Part shown: piece after piece, positions 42,170-56,500 of the stretch
Position numbering within the stretch: the first letter of the stretch is position 1
How the letters are laid out: each line of letters opens with the position of its first letter
Assembly: GCA_021209875.1 (NCBI GenBank)
Contig: JAGYVD010000001.1
Coordinates: 2,480,001-2,544,000 of the forward strand
DNA length: 64,000 nt
Source: Rosellinia necatrix
Lineage: Eukaryota; Ascomycota; Sordariomycetes; Xylariales; Xylariaceae
Reading direction: 5' to 3'
The notes under the pieces: model-generated
Seen by the model: only the letters and a program-made list of their open reading frames with translations
Database searches by the model: none
What the model was told of the DNA's origin: nothing
Made by a program: the position numbers and the translations under genes

Positions 42170-45100
42170 AGCTGTTTATTTTAAACGTATAAATACGTTT
42201 TATATATAAATCGGTCGACTAGTTTTAAAGTAAAAGATTTTTTTTTTATATGTTAAACTAGCACTTCTATTTGTTTTTTTATAGTGGGCTATTTATTTTT
42301 TAAATAATAAAAATTTTAAAAGTCGGCAGTTTTTTTTAAATATATTTTTTTGCTTAAAAAGTATTTAATTTTATATATAAAGTTTTAATTAAAATTAATA
42401 ACTTACTGCTTAAAAATATAAAAAAATAACAATTAAATAATAATCTATCTGTTTAAAATAATCTGTTTTTTTTAATTTATAGTATAGAATTTTATTTTTT
42501 ATTTTCTGTTTATTTATATGTTTATTTTTTAGATTTTCTGTTAATATATATTATATGTTTTTTTTTAGTTATTATAACTATTTTAGCCCACGATTTAGAA
42601 ATTTTTAAATTGCTTGTTAAACTTAAATATAATAAAAATATTTCTAGCTTTATATTTTAAATATATAAATGCCCATATGTATTTATACTTTTAGTAAGTT
42701 TTAAATAATTAACAGCTTTTTTAAATATTAACAGTCGGTAATTTAAAAGAAATTAAAAACATTTATTTTAAAATTATATCTGTAGTAATTTTAATAATCG
42801 CAAGTTTAAAAGTTAAAAAAAAAAAAATTAATAATTATTTATATATAACAAGATTAAAAAAAATAAAGCGGGTTAAATAATAATAATAAATAATAATTAA
42901 ACAGTTTTATTAAGTTATTAATAAAGTTATATTTAAAATAATAGTTATTTAAAATAATATTAAATAAATAAACAGGTATAAATAAATATATAAACTAGTA
43001 AAGTTATTAAAAAACTGTTTAAGCAGTTTTAATATTTTTAATTATAAGTTTAACGTTTTTTTTTTGTTTAGCTAATAAATAATAAATTAATTAAGCTTGT
43101 TTAAAATTAATTTTTTAAAATATTTTCGCTATTTTTTAAACTTATTTTTTAACAGCTTAAAAGCTAGCTTTATTTTGTTTATATAAAGTTTTAAATTATT
43201 AATATAAACTTTCCGCGGTTTTTTTTAGCTAATTATGTTTATAATATATATTAATACTTTTAATGTTATTTTAATAATTTTATATAGTTTTTGTTACGCA
43301 GCTTATAATTTAAAAGCACGTTTATTATTATTTATTATATTTTTATTTTATTAATAACTTTTATTATTTTATTTTGGTTATATATATATTTTTATATTTA
43401 ATTGCTTATTTTATAAAGTTGTCCTTGCTAACAAAAAAAGTTTTGTTTTTTTCGGCAGGTTAACTGTTTTAATATTTAGTTGCAGAATTTTTTTTTAATA
43501 CTTATTATACTTTTTATTTTTTAATTATTCCGTTTATTTTATTTATTTAATTTTTTTTAATATAGGGGCGGTTAGCCGGAGTTTTTATTTTAATAAAATT
43601 TCTGTAAAACATAAATAAGTTTTTTTATTTATTATAAATTAATAACTATTATTATATTTAATAGTTAAACAAGCTATACTTTTAATTATTTATATTTTAT
43701 GTTTAAAGCTTATTTTTATAACTATTTTATTATTAACTAAATAATTTTTTAATAAAGCTATAAATCTATAGTTCGTTAAAAAGCTTATATGTTAAAATTG
43801 TTTTATTTTTAATAAAAGTTTTTAATTATATTGTTAAATTTTTAATCCGTAAACATTTATTAAAAATATTTAAATATAACTAACAGCAGATCTTATGCTT
43901 ATAAAACAAAAAAGCTGATCTTTTAATAATAAAATAAAAATAAATTAGCTAAAATAATCAGCTATTATTAATATATATTTTAATTTATTTAAGTCGATAA
44001 AAAAATAGTTTAATATAATTTATATTAATTATATCCTACGGCTTAAACATTATAACTTATCGTTTAATTATAAGTAGTAATTTTAGTTTTATTTTTTATA
44101 AATATAATAATAGTTATAATATTTATTAATATTTATATTTTTCGACAGCTATTAGAACTATTTTATTAAATTTTTTTAAATAATAATATGTTTATAATAT
44201 TTATATCTGTTGTATGTTTATTTTAATACTACTAGTATTTTTTTTAGCATGATATATTTAGCTAAACTTCTGTTTTGTTTAACTTAGAATAAATAGCTAT
44301 TTTAAATATAATTTTATATTAATTATTTTATTATTTTTTTTAATTAATAGTTAACAAAAACCGCTATTAGTTTTTGTTATATATTATATTAAATTACTAT
44401 ATTATTTATTTAATTTATATAGTTTAGTTAATAAATTAAAATTAACTTTTTATTATTAAAAAAAAAACAATAATATGTTTATTCTGGTAGGTTTTTTTTT
44501 TAATATAAAAACGTTTAAAATAATAAAAATAACTTTTAATATTTGTTTAATTAGCAAGTTTAATAATAAAGCTTTATAATTTAAAAAGTTTATTTATAAT
44601 CTAGATAATATGTATTATATTAGGTTAATAACGTATAATAAACTAGTATTTGCTTAATTTTTTTAGCTATGTTGCAACTTTTTTCTGCATTTTTAACTCC
44701 GGTTTAAAAATAAATAATAAGTTTAAATAGTTTATATAAAGTATAATAAAATAAAAAGTTTTAATATTAATTATTAATATTCCGTTAAATATTTAACTAG
44801 GCCTAAGGCTTTTTTTTTAATAAAATATTAAGTTTTAAATTTAATAATTAAAATAATATAAATATAAAATTTTTATAAATGTTATAATTTTATTTAAAAA
44901 TTTAATTTTAACAGGTTAAACTATAAGTTAAAAAGTACTTTTTGTTTTTATTTATAAAACGTTAATAGCTAAATAATATTATAAAATAAAGTTTAAATTT
45001 TTTATTGCTTAAGTTTAGATTTTTTAATAAATAGTAATAAAAACGTAACTTTATTTTTTAGTTTATATAAAAAATTTCCGCACTTTTTTTTTTAATATTA

Positions 45101-45524
45101 AAAGTTTTTTAATCAGAGTAATAATAAGCGTTAGTTTTATATAGGCTTTTTTTAATATTTTTACTAGGTCTGCTTTTTTTAATAAATAGATTTTTAAATA
45201 AAAACTAAATAAAAAAATTGTTTTAATTTTTTTTTGTTTTAAAAGTAGTTTTTTAGTTTTATTTATTATATAAAACAAAACCTATGTTTAACAGATAGTT
45301 TAACTTATTTTTTAATAATTTAAAACTTAAAGCTATAACGTTATTTAAAAAAAATCGTTTTTTAAAAATAATTTAATTAAAATAAAATTAATCTAAAAAA
45401 TAAAAAAAATATAAAAAATTAAACAAATTATTAAAAGTTTTTTTAACCTATTATAATTATTTATAAAAATATTAAAAAGTATTTTTAGTTTAAATAATAA
45501 CTAATAAAAAATAAAGCAGGTTTT
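42170..45524. other. T-rich degraded block, no gene seen
   Basis: AT-rich DNA with a T-rich + strand and few TC/GA dinucleotides. Isolated GC remnants occur (for example GGGGCGGTTAGCCGGAG near 43565). The 71-codon reverse frame at 45063-45278 is almost only Lys, Leu, Ile and Phe and is taken as chance. The left part does not match the DNA following family M copy 1 as far as I can see. Confidence 0.5.
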
Positions 45525-48500
45525 AAAACTTTTAATAAAGCAGCTATTTATTAAATTTTATATTTTTAAAGCATAATAAATATAAAAAGCTTTTATAAAG
45601 CTTTAAAACATTTTTTATTTAAATATTATTTATTTAATATAATAAAAGCAGTTTTAAGTTAGTTTTATAATTTATTTTAATTGCTTAAAACCCGTGGGCT
45701 GTATTTTTTTTAAAAAAACACTACGTAATTTTTTTAAATTAAAACATTAAACATTTTATTATATTTATAAACTAGTTATTAAAGCTTTATTATTGCTTAA
45801 TTAATAAATATATAGCAATATATAAATCGTTTTTTTCGGTTTTAATTTTAATAAATATTTTGTTTATGCTTTTTAAGCTAAAATATTTAAATAAATTAGC
45901 TCAGCTGTTTTAATTAAAAAAGATTTTTTTGCAAAGTTTTTTTATTTATTATATATTTTAGTTAATATAGTTTATAAAGTTTAATAGATTTATTTATTAT
46001 AATAATATATTTTATTAAATTTATTATTTTTATATTTTTAAACTAATAATAAAATAATTTTTTATATATAACAAAGTTTTTAAACATAAGCCTGTTGTTT
46101 TTAAATAACAGCTCTGTTTTTAATAATAAATTATAATATTTTAAACTATTAGTTAATTATTTATTAAAGTTTATTAAATAATAACTATTACTTAAATCGC
46201 TTTATTATTTTAAGTTTTTTTAATTTTTTTAATTTAAAAGCCCGTAAGTAGGTTATATATTTATTATAAATATTTACTAATTTAGTAGTTATAAGCTTTT
46301 ATAATAAATAAACGCTTGAATTATTTTTAAAGGCTATTAAATAAATTTTATATTTACTGCTATTTTAGCTTTATATTTATTAAATATTTTAAATTTTAGC
46401 AGAAAAACTTGTCCTGTTTAATAAACGCTAAAGCTAGATCTGCGTTAAATTAATTATTTAATTTTAAAACAGTTATTTTTTAATTATTGCAAATGTTTAT
46501 TTTAAGCATTAACGTATTAAAATTATTTATTATTTAAAAGTAATAAATAAACAGGTTTTTTTTATTTTAAAGATTTTTAATTAATTTATGCAGTATTAAT
46601 AAAGCAATTTTCTAAAGGTTTTGCAGACTTAAAATTTTTTTTTTTTTTTTTTTAAAAAAATAAGCTATATTATATATTCTTCTGATTTTTTTTGTTTTAA
46701 AAATATAATTAAATAAAGTTTACTAAAATTAATAAAAATAGTAAGTAAAAAAACTTATAAAAAAATCCGGTTATATAGGTTATTAAAAATAATTTTCTGC
46801 GATAATAGATAATTAACGATTTATAAATCGGTATTTAAAAAGTTGTTTTTTACCGGGATAAAAACAACTTTATTAATATTATAAGTTTAATATGCAAGCT
46901 TAAAATATAAAATTAAGTTTGTTAAAACAAAAGAAATAAAAACATTATATTTAGTAAAAGTTATTTTTTTTTTAAAAAGTTTTAAGTTTTTTATAGCTCG
47001 GTTAGTTTTTTTTAAATTGTTATAGTTTTGTTTTAAAGCTTGATTTAAATATAAACTTTATATTAATTTTTTAACTTTATAGTTATTAATGCTTTAATTT
47101 CCGCTAAAATTAATTTAATAATATTAATTATTTTTTAGTTATGTTTTAATTATAAATATCTATATAGTAGACTTTTTTTTTTTAAATTTTATTGTTTAAA
47201 TTTAAATTATTATTGTTTTTTCTAATAAAGTTTTAAAGCTTTAATTATTTGTTTTTAAACGTTTTTTAAAATATTAAGTTTAATTAGTATTGTTTTTATT
47301 ATTTAAAAATATATTTAGCTTTTTAATTTTTTAAAAATAATTTAATTAATAATATAATTAATTATAGCGGCATTTTATTACTGCTAAGCTTTTTTAATAG
47401 TAAATTATAAGTTTAATTTTAGCCTGTAATATAAGCATATATAAGTAATATAATTTTTAAACAGTAAATAAAAATATTATGTAGTAATAAATAAAAAAAT
47501 GTTATTATTAATTATTTTTAATTTTAATAGTTGTAGTACTGTTTTTAATATTAGTTTATAACGTTTAATATAATTAAAGCTAATAAGTTTAAATAAAAGT
47601 TATTATTAATTAAATATTTTTTATTTAAATTAAACTTAGTTTTTATAAATATAGCTAAAATATATTTTTTATTATTATTAGCAGCTTAATTAATATATAT
47701 AGTTTAAGCTAACATAATTAAAAACTTATTTTTGCTGCTATTAAATAGTATTTTTTTTTAAACTTTTATAATTATTTAAGCTTTATAATAAAAAACAGTT
47801 TTATTTTATAAATAAGCTAAGTTTAAATAATAAAAGATTTATTTAGTAATTAGTTTTAAATAATATTAAAAAACAAAGTTAATTTTAATAATTAGCTAAT
47901 ATTTATATAATTTTTACAGTTGTTTTTATAAGCTTAAATAAAAACGGTGTTTTATTTAGCAATTTATTTTTAAGCTTTAATTAGCTGTTAAATAAGTTTT
48001 TTTTATAATTTTTATTAAGCCTGCTTAATTGTTTTGTTTATAAAATCAGATAAAATAACAGCAGTTTAAATAGTACGTTTATTATTTTTTTTTTTTTAAC
48101 TAAAAAGTATTATATATTTTAATATTATTATTTTTGTTTTAAATAAATATTAGATCTATTAAAAACTTTTTATAAATCGCTTTTGTTTATAAAATTAAAC
48201 AGAAAAAATGTTTATATAATTAGGCGATATTTAAACAGTTTTAATTTTATAGGCCTAAAAACGTTAGTTTTATTTTATATATAAATTTCTGTTTTTTTTT
48301 TTTAATATTTAAAAGTTGCGATTTTTTATTAAAATTTACTATTATATTTATATTTATATTAATAATAGCCGGTTTAAAAGCTTATAAAGCTAAAAAATTT
48401 AAAAAAGCAGAAAAAGCTGCAGAAGTTATATTTTATTTTTAAAAAACAGCGTTTAATAAGTTATAATAAAAGTTTATTAATAATAATAATTTTTGTTTTA

Positions 48501-49190
48501 CTGCTTTATAAATATAAGCTTTTTTTTGATACAGCTTTTATTTTTTAAATATTTATATACTTTGTGTTTTTTTATATTATAATTTTAATAAATTAAAATT
48601 AAACAAAGTTTATTTTTATACTTTTTTTTTATATTTTTTACGTTTTTTATTATATTTTTTACGTATGTTATATTTACTGCGTTTTTAGTATATTTTATGG
48701 TATTTTTTTTTTTAAAATATTTTGCCCAGATTTTTTTGTTTATTTGGAAAACTATTGTTCTGCTGTGTTTTTTTATAAAATTTAAATGCTTAAAGTAGTA
48801 GTTATTATTTTAGTTTTAAATATATTTATATTTTTAGTTAAAAAGTTATAAAAATATATATAATTAATATTAGTTTAATAAAAGCTGTTTAAACATTTTG
48901 TAATAAGCTTGGTTATAATAGCTTAATAAATATTTATAAGCGTTAAATTAAAACTAAAGTTTAAAAAAAAACTAAAATAGTATATATATTAGTAAAATAA
49001 GCATTATAAATAGTAACGCTATTTTATATTATTTTAACGCGCTTTTAATAGCTTTATTTATTTTTTTAATAAAATTACTATTATTTATTTTAAACGGTTA
49101 TAATTTTATGCTTATTTAGTTAAAAAATTCTAATTTTTTATTAAGTTTTAAAATATATGCTATTATAATGTTTATTATATATTAATATAT
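45525..49190 (-). mobile_element. Degraded dispersed element, copy B
   Basis: Direct repeat of 31434-34961. The two run in parallel to the end, where both read ATATATAAAC before diverging. B carries about 130 bp at 47080-47210 that A lacks; it includes CTTTAATTTCCGCTAAAATT and a T-rich run. GC is retained in different places in the two copies (CCCGTGGGCTG near 45692 in B, AACTTATAGGTTACG in A), so each was mutated independently. Confidence 0.8.
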
Positions 49191-50393
49191 ATAAACGTTT
49201 ATAAATTTAGTTATTTTTGTTATAGCTTCTGCTATATATATTATAATATAAATTCTAACGCAAATTTTTTAATTAAGTATTATTAGCTTTTAAAAACAAC
49301 TTATTAGCACGATTTATTAATTTAACTAAAAATTCCGTTAGTAGTCGGTTAAAATTCTTGATTTAAGCTTTTAATTTTAAATCTTAGTTTATTATTTTTA
49401 AAAAAAATCGGTTCGTAAAACTTTTTTAAAAAGCCGTTTAATTTTTTTATAAGTTGGCGTTTATATATTAATATCATTTTAAGTTTTATTTTTAAAACTT
49501 TTATAAAAAACAGATTTTATTTTGTTTTATAAAACTAAATTATTATTAAATAAAGCTAGATTTTTAAAACTTTTAAGCATAAAAATTATATTTTTATATA
49601 TTTTTAAGTTTTACTTAAGCTTTTTAAAAAAAAAAATTTTTAATAAATATTTTAAAATCGCTTATTTAAATAAAAGTTAAAAGCTTTAAAAATTAAGTTA
49701 TAAACTATATAAAAATAATATAAATTTATTTAATTAAAAAATTATAATATATTAAAAACTTTAATTAAAATATAAAAATTAAACATATTTTTTTATGTTA
49801 ATAAAAACATAAATTAAATAATTTGTTTAAATTAGCTTAAATTTAAGTTTTAAGTTTTATATAAGCTTTTAAGCAGCTTAACGCTACGTGTTTTTTTTAA
49901 GTCCAGGTTGTTTTAATGTTTTAGCCAGCTTGGAATTTTTTTATAAATTTTATAATTTAAAGTTTTATATTAACGTTATTAAATAAAAAAACAAAATAAT
50001 TATATTAAAATCGGTGCTAAATAATAAATTGCTATTATATAATAATAAAAGCAGTTATTAAACTAACAATAATAAATACTTTTTATTTTTTAAAGCTGAT
50101 CTTTATAGTTTTAATTAACAAGATTTCGTTAGATAATAATAAAAGAAAATTGAATAAAAAATATATATATATATACAAAGTTTTAATTTGTTTAAAAAAC
50201 CTGCAATTTAAATTAAAACTTTTAATAAAATATTTTAGCTTTATAGTTTATAAATATATTGATCTGTTTTTAATTTTTAGTCTGTCGCTGTTACTTTTTC
50301 TTTTATTTAATTTTTTTAAATAGCTACTACTGGACTAAAAAACCTTTTAGCAACTTAATTAACTAATAATTCTAATAATAAACAAATATATAA
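49191..50393. other. AT-rich block, no gene seen
   Basis: AT-rich DNA with scattered GC remnants (AAGTCCAGG near 49900, TTAGCCAGCTTGG near 49920). No open frame or repeat recognised. Confidence 0.5.
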
Positions 50394-50589
50394 GTTGTAT
50401 TAAACCGCGGTAGAAAAAAACCACGCAGAGGAAAATTCAAATGGCTGCAGCTCTTACTAATTTATTAAGTTTAAAATAAAAAATAATGTTATATTAGTTA
50501 TAGAGCTATTTCCTAGGCTAGGGTGAAAAGTGGATAGGTTTAGGGTCCAGGGTGCACAGACCACCCTACACACGCTAAAATTTTACAAC
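50394..50589. repeat. GC-richer island of unknown origin
   Basis: About 196 bp with two GC-normal parts (50400-50455 and 50515-50577) around an AT-rich middle. It is bounded by the inverted hexamers GTTGTA and TACAAC, and has TG...CA ends if trimmed by two bases. It contains CCGCGG and an AGGGTG/CACCCT hairpin at 50549-50567. A 12-codon frame starts ATGGCTGCAG at 50441, too short to interpret. No second copy was found here. A small solo LTR or a MITE is possible, but no target duplication is visible. Confidence 0.45.
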
Positions 50590-53050
50590 TGGTTTTAAAT
50601 CTTTGATTAAAAGATTTTTTAAATAAAAATAATACAAAATATTTATAATTTATATTTAATAAAATATTTTAGTTTAAAAAAATTATTATAATAATATTTA
50701 AAACCTTTTTTAGCTAGCGTGTTTAAAAGGTCTAAAATATTTTATATATAATTATAATATTTATAATAAAAAACAATATAAAAACATTAAAAATAAAGCT
50801 TGCTATATTTATTATTAGTTTTAAATAATATTAAAGCTAACTTTTAATAGATTTTATAATAAATTTATTAATAAAAAATAAAGCGATTTTATTAATTTAA
50901 TAATAATTATTAATCAGCTTAATAAAGCTGTTATATTAAATATAATAGTTTTAATAAATATAAAAGCTTATATTAAACAGTTTATATAATATTATTAACG
51001 TTATTATAAGTTTTTACAGCTATAACAAATAATAAAAATATAAATTAAACCAGTTGTTTTTAATATAAAATATATTTATTAATAAATATTAAATAACGTT
51101 TATTTATTATTTATTATTTAAAAATAAATAAAGCTATAAAATAAGCAAACTAAAAATGCTAATATATTTATAACCATATATTATATATATTTAATATAAC
51201 TAGCTTATATTATTTTTAAAAGTTATATTTATTTTAAATAATTAAAATATTATAATTATTAAGCTAAGTGTGTTTTTATAATTTATAAATATTATATAAT
51301 TATTATATTAATAATTAAATGTTTAATATAACTAGCTTGTAATTTATAAAAAACTGAAAAATAATATAAAATTTGCTTAAACAGCTACAGCTATAATATA
51401 ATAAAACTAAAAAAAAACTGCTAATAAACAGCGTATGCTAGCTAATAAGTTTAAAACTAAAGACTTTATTTAATTATTTTTAAAAATATATAAATGCTGC
51501 AGCTATTTTAAAATTAACGTGATTATATATTAAATATTATATTATTAAAATTATCAGCTTTTATATAACAAAATTAAATTTTTAAAAAATTTATAACTAT
51601 TTTATATTAAGCTTATATATTACGCAAAAATAAATTTTTAGCTTTTTTAAATATTAAATAATAGCTAGCTTTTTTTTTTATATAAGCAATAAAATATAAA
51701 AAGCTTGTAAACTAGTTGTAAAATAAAAAAATATATTAAACTTATTAAAAACTTTTAAATTTTTTTAAAAATTTAAACGGTTAACTGTTTTTAAAAAATA
51801 TAAAATTTTATAAAATAATAATAAATTTAACGCAAAAATAAAAACAGCATAGTTTAAACATAAAGCATAAAAAATAATAAATAAAATAAATAAATAATAT
51901 AAAATATTATATTTTTAATTATAAATAAAATTAACTTATAAATATATTATAAATAATTTAAAATTGTAAAAATTATTAAATAAAGCCGGCTAATTTTTAT
52001 ATTTTTTATATAAGTTTTAAATAAAATAATAATAAATGCTGCATAAGCAGCGCTTAAGCTATTTAATTTGTTTTAATTTTTTATTATTAAGTTTTAATTT
52101 CTTTTAAGCTTTATTTATAACTAGCATAAAAACAGCTAATATATTTAATAAAAAAATATAGCTATAGCTGCTAAAGTTTTATTAATAATAGCTATAGCTG
52201 CGCTGCTTGTTATATTGTTATAAAATTTTATTAATTTTTGTTTATTTTTAAACTGTTTATAATTAATATTAAAATAAAGCTTATATTTTTAAGATAGTTT
52301 ATATAAATTAAAAAATCTTTTATCAAAAAATAATAATTTTAAAAGTTTATGAATAGTTTTATAAACTATAATAAAATATATAAATTATTATTTATTTTTA
52401 AAATATTTTATTTTTTTTTTAATTAAACGTAAGCAGTACATAAAAAAAAAAGAAATTAAACAGCAGGCAAAATATTTATATAATAAGCTTTAATTTTTTA
52501 TTATTTAAAAACTGTTTAACGCAGCTTTAAATAATAATAATAATTTTGTTTATATAATATATAAGCTAAGCATAAACAATAGTTATTAAAGTTAGAACTT
52601 ATTTTTAATATTTTATTAATATAAGCTAAACGTTTTAAAAAATTTAAACAAGCTTTAATAAATTTATTTTAATTATTTAAAAGCTTATAAATATATAATA
52701 AATAATTAATAAAAAACCTTATAAAAATATATTTATTATATATATAAATATTTTTAATAAAATATAAAAATATTTAATATAATTTAAAATTATTTAAAAC
52801 TTGTTTATAAGCAGCGTTAATATAAAATATAAGCAGTTATAATAGCAGTTAATTTATTTTAAAATATTTTTATTTATTTATATAACATATATAATATATA
52901 ATAACGTGTTTTTTTAATAATTAGCTTATAATAAGCTTATAAAAAAAAACATATTATTAATTTAATTAATATAAAAAACTAAAAAGTTGCTACTTATTTA
53001 TTTATTAACATAGTATATATATAATATAATATGTTTATAAATAAAGCAAA
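50590..53050. other. A-rich degraded block, no gene seen
   Basis: AT-rich DNA, A-rich on the + strand and broken by stops. It leads into a lysine-rich broken frame at 53051-53299 and may be the earlier part of the same dead element, but nothing in it is readable as a domain. Confidence 0.45.
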
Positions 53051-53299
53051 AAAAAAGCTGCGTAAAATATTAATAAAAAGCTAGTTTATAATAAAACAGG
53101 CGGAAAAAGCTTTTAAAACTATTATAAGCAGCGTATAAACAGCTTAAAAAAAAACTTTTAAAAATAAATTAAAAAAAAAGCCAGGCAAAAAGCAGAAAAA
53201 GGCGCAAATAACGCTAAAACTTAGTTAATAAAGCTTATAAACAGATAAAAGCAGCGCTAAGTGCTAAAAGAAAAAAAAAAGAAATTAGCAAATAAAACT
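53051..53299 (+). pseudogene. Lysine-rich C-terminal remnant of a dead element gene
   Basis: A GC-richer, strongly A/G-biased stretch that reads as broken lysine- and alanine-rich peptide in the frame starting at 53098 (for example QAEKAFKTIISSV, then KNKLKKKPGKKQKKAQITLK), with TAA and TAG codons where Gln or Trp codons could have been. Basic low-complexity tails are common at the C-terminus of pogo/Fot1-type transposases and of some Gag proteins, so a transposon origin is plausible. No catalytic motif is visible upstream. It is followed at once by family K copy 2, which could be the 3' end of the same element. The coding call is tentative. Confidence 0.3.
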
Positions 53300-53500
53300 A
53301 AGAAGATTGGTAAAAGGGTAGAAAAAAAGATGCTTTTATTAATTCCTCTGCTAGGTGGGGAATTTTAATAAGACTAGAATTAACCCCTGTAGAAGTAGCT
53401 GTGGGCCACTTGTTACTAGCTGTAGCCTGTACAACTTATTTAATCTAATAATATACAAGCTGTTAGCTTAATTTATATAGGCTTTTTTAAAAATTTTATT
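53300..53500 (+). repeat. Family K dispersed repeat, copy 2
   Basis: Matches 60765-60960 and the reverse of 9041-9252. It keeps GGTAAAAGGGTAG at the left, CTGTGGGCCACTTGTTACTA in the middle and TTATTTAATCTAATAATATA towards the right. It is less mutated on its left side than copy 3, and more mutated at its right end (GGCTTTTTTAAAAATTTT where copy 3 has GGGCCCTTTCGGGGACTC). Confidence 0.8.
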
Positions 53501-56500
53501 AAAATGCCGGCGGACAGAAAAACAGCTACTGTTTTTAATAATACGTTAGGTTGTTTTATAAGGCTGTTTTTACGCTTAATTTTTTTTTTATTTTAAAGCA
53601 AAAGCCGTTTTTTTTAATAATTATTTATTATTTTTTTAAATAATATAATTAATTTTAATATATTATTAATTATATTTATTATTTTAGTTTTACTACTTAA
53701 TTAAATAATTAAATCTATTTTTTTTATTAATGCAGTATTTAAAAATTTATTTAACTTTATATATTTTTTGGTATTATTATTTAAATATTTATATTAATTA
53801 GTTTTTATTAGCTTAAACATTAGTTTAATTTGTTTAAAAAGTTATTTTAACTATATATACGTTTTAAATAAGTTATTAATATTATTAAATAAATTTTATA
53901 ATGCTTTAAAAGTTTAATTTATATATTAAATTTTTAATTTTTTTTTATTGTTTAAAGTTTTACGCGTTATTATAAATATTTTTTAAAACTTATTTAATAA
54001 ATAATATTTATTATATAAACGTAATAATATTTTTTATTAAAAATAAATTATAATATATAATATTTACTATTATAATTTTTTAGTTTGTGCTGCAGCAAAA
54101 TTTATTGCTAGCTTAACGTTTTATTTAAAATAGTTTTTAAAGTTTTTACTTGTTTTATATTTAATTAATTAAATTAATTAGTAATAAAGTTTAAAAGTTT
54201 TAATAATTTAAATCTAAATAACTATTTATATAAAATAAATTATATTATTTATAACTACATAGTATTAAAGTTTTATTATAATATTAAATATAAGTTAATT
54301 TAATTAAACTTAAAGTTTTTAAAGTTATAATAATATATTGTTAATTTAATTATTTAGTTTTTTTTTAATAATCTGTTATTTTAAAAATAATATATTATAA
54401 TTATTAATAATTTTATATTTAAAACAATTTATATTTTTTTTAAAATTAAATATAAATTTTAGTTTTAATTAAAAATAATACTTTTAAAAATTCTTTAATC
54501 GCTTATTAATAATTATTTTATAAATATATTAACTTAATTTTTAGTTATATATTTTTATTTTTAAAATAAACAAGCTTTATTTAAATATATAATATAACAT
54601 AGTTATTATATAATTATATACATTATAATACTTTTGCCTGCTAATTATTATAAAATATTTTTAATGTTTATTAGAAATAGTTTTTATATAAAATTAATTA
54701 TTATTATTTATATAAATAACATATTTTTAAACGTATTAATTTAAAGCTTTTATTAGTTTAAATTAGTTTATATAATTAAAATTATAATTTAAATAATATT
54801 TAATATATTTGTTAATTAATTAAGATTTATAATAAATAAAAACTTTTAAAATTTTTATTATTTTTTAAACCGGCATAATATTTATTATTATATACAGCTT
54901 TAAATATTTATTTAATTATATTATATAAAATATATAATTGTTTTATTTTTAATATTAGTTATAAATTAAGCTATTTATAATAAAAAAAATGTTTAAATTT
55001 AAAAAATATTATAACGTTTTTATTATTTTAGTAAAATTTTAAAATATTTAGCTTGTTTATTATTTTATTATATTATATATTAGTTTAATAACTTTTTTAA
55101 ATTTCGTTTTTATTTATTATTTATTACTATTTTATTATTTATTTTATTACGTTTTATATTAAGTTTAATATTACTAGTTTTTTAATTTTTATAACTTGCC
55201 TGTTTTATTTATAACTTTTATATTAATTTAAGTCTGCTTAATATATTTTATATATAGTTTAATTTTTTAGTAAATAATATATTTAAAATCTATATTAAAA
55301 AAACATGTTAAAAATTAACTAATTAAATATTTATATAATTTATAACAGCTATATTTAATAATATTTAATCGATTATATTTTTAATTATTAAATAGTTTAT
55401 AAATATAATTATATTGTTTTTATTAAATTAAACTATTGTTTATAATTTTTAGCAGCTTAAATAAAACAAGCTATTTTTAATTTAAATAGTTTATATTTAG
55501 TTTTAACTTATAATAAAATATAACTTAAATATATAATTAGTTTTATTTATATTAATAAAATTAAAATTTTAAGCTTTTAATTATATTTTTGCTTATATAA
55601 AATAATATAACTTTAAAACTATATTTTTAGCTTTATTTATTTATAAAAAACAGTTTTTTAAATTATAATATTATAATATTATTTTATAGCAGATAATATT
55701 TTAAATAGTTTTAAATAAAGCTGCTTTTATTTTTATTAGTTTATAATATATATTATAAATATAATAAATACGTTTTTTTATTTAAAAATTTTTTTTATGT
55801 GTTTTTAATTAATAAGTTAATTTTTAATTCTATAGTAGTTCTGCTAACTAAACGTAATATAAAATTAAATTATAAAAAATCTGCTTGTTTTAAAATATTT
55901 TTAAAAGCTTGTAATATTTTTAAAAAACTAATTATTAAAATATTTACATTTGTTCAGCAGTAGTTAATAATTTTAAAACGTTTACGCGGAATTTAAAAGC
56001 TTTATAAATAAATAGCTAATAAAAATTTTATAAAAATATTACAATATTTTTTCGCAAAATAATATAAAAATTATTTTAAAATATTTAAAATAATTTTATA
56101 ACTATTAAAATATATAATAACGTTATTAATAAAATATTAATAATAATATATATATTTATGCAGTAGTTAGTTTATATATTTTTATATATATATTAAAAAT
56201 TATTATATTTTATTAATACTATGTTAAATTATTTTAAGCCGCAAGAACTAATTATTATAAATATATTTTTAAATTTAAAATATATTAAAAATTAATAAAA
56301 AATCCTGTTATATTAATAATTATAATATATTTTTATTTAACAAACTTTTAATTATTTTATTTTATAAAATAACAAATAATTATTTTATACTACTATTTTA
56401 TTAAATTATTAGAAATTAACTATTATTTAGTTTTTATTAATTTTATATATTTTTATTATATAATAAAAACAAAATAAACAAAAATATCAGTTTATTTATT

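Noticed and set aside
45063..45278. 71-codon reverse frame, Lys/Leu/Ile-rich
   Set aside because: Composition matches the background and there is no domain. It ends before repeat B and has no copy near repeat A.
52140..52215. Repeated AGCTATAGCTGC motifs that hint at a tandem array
   Set aside because: Only two short imperfect units, not spaced as a regular array.
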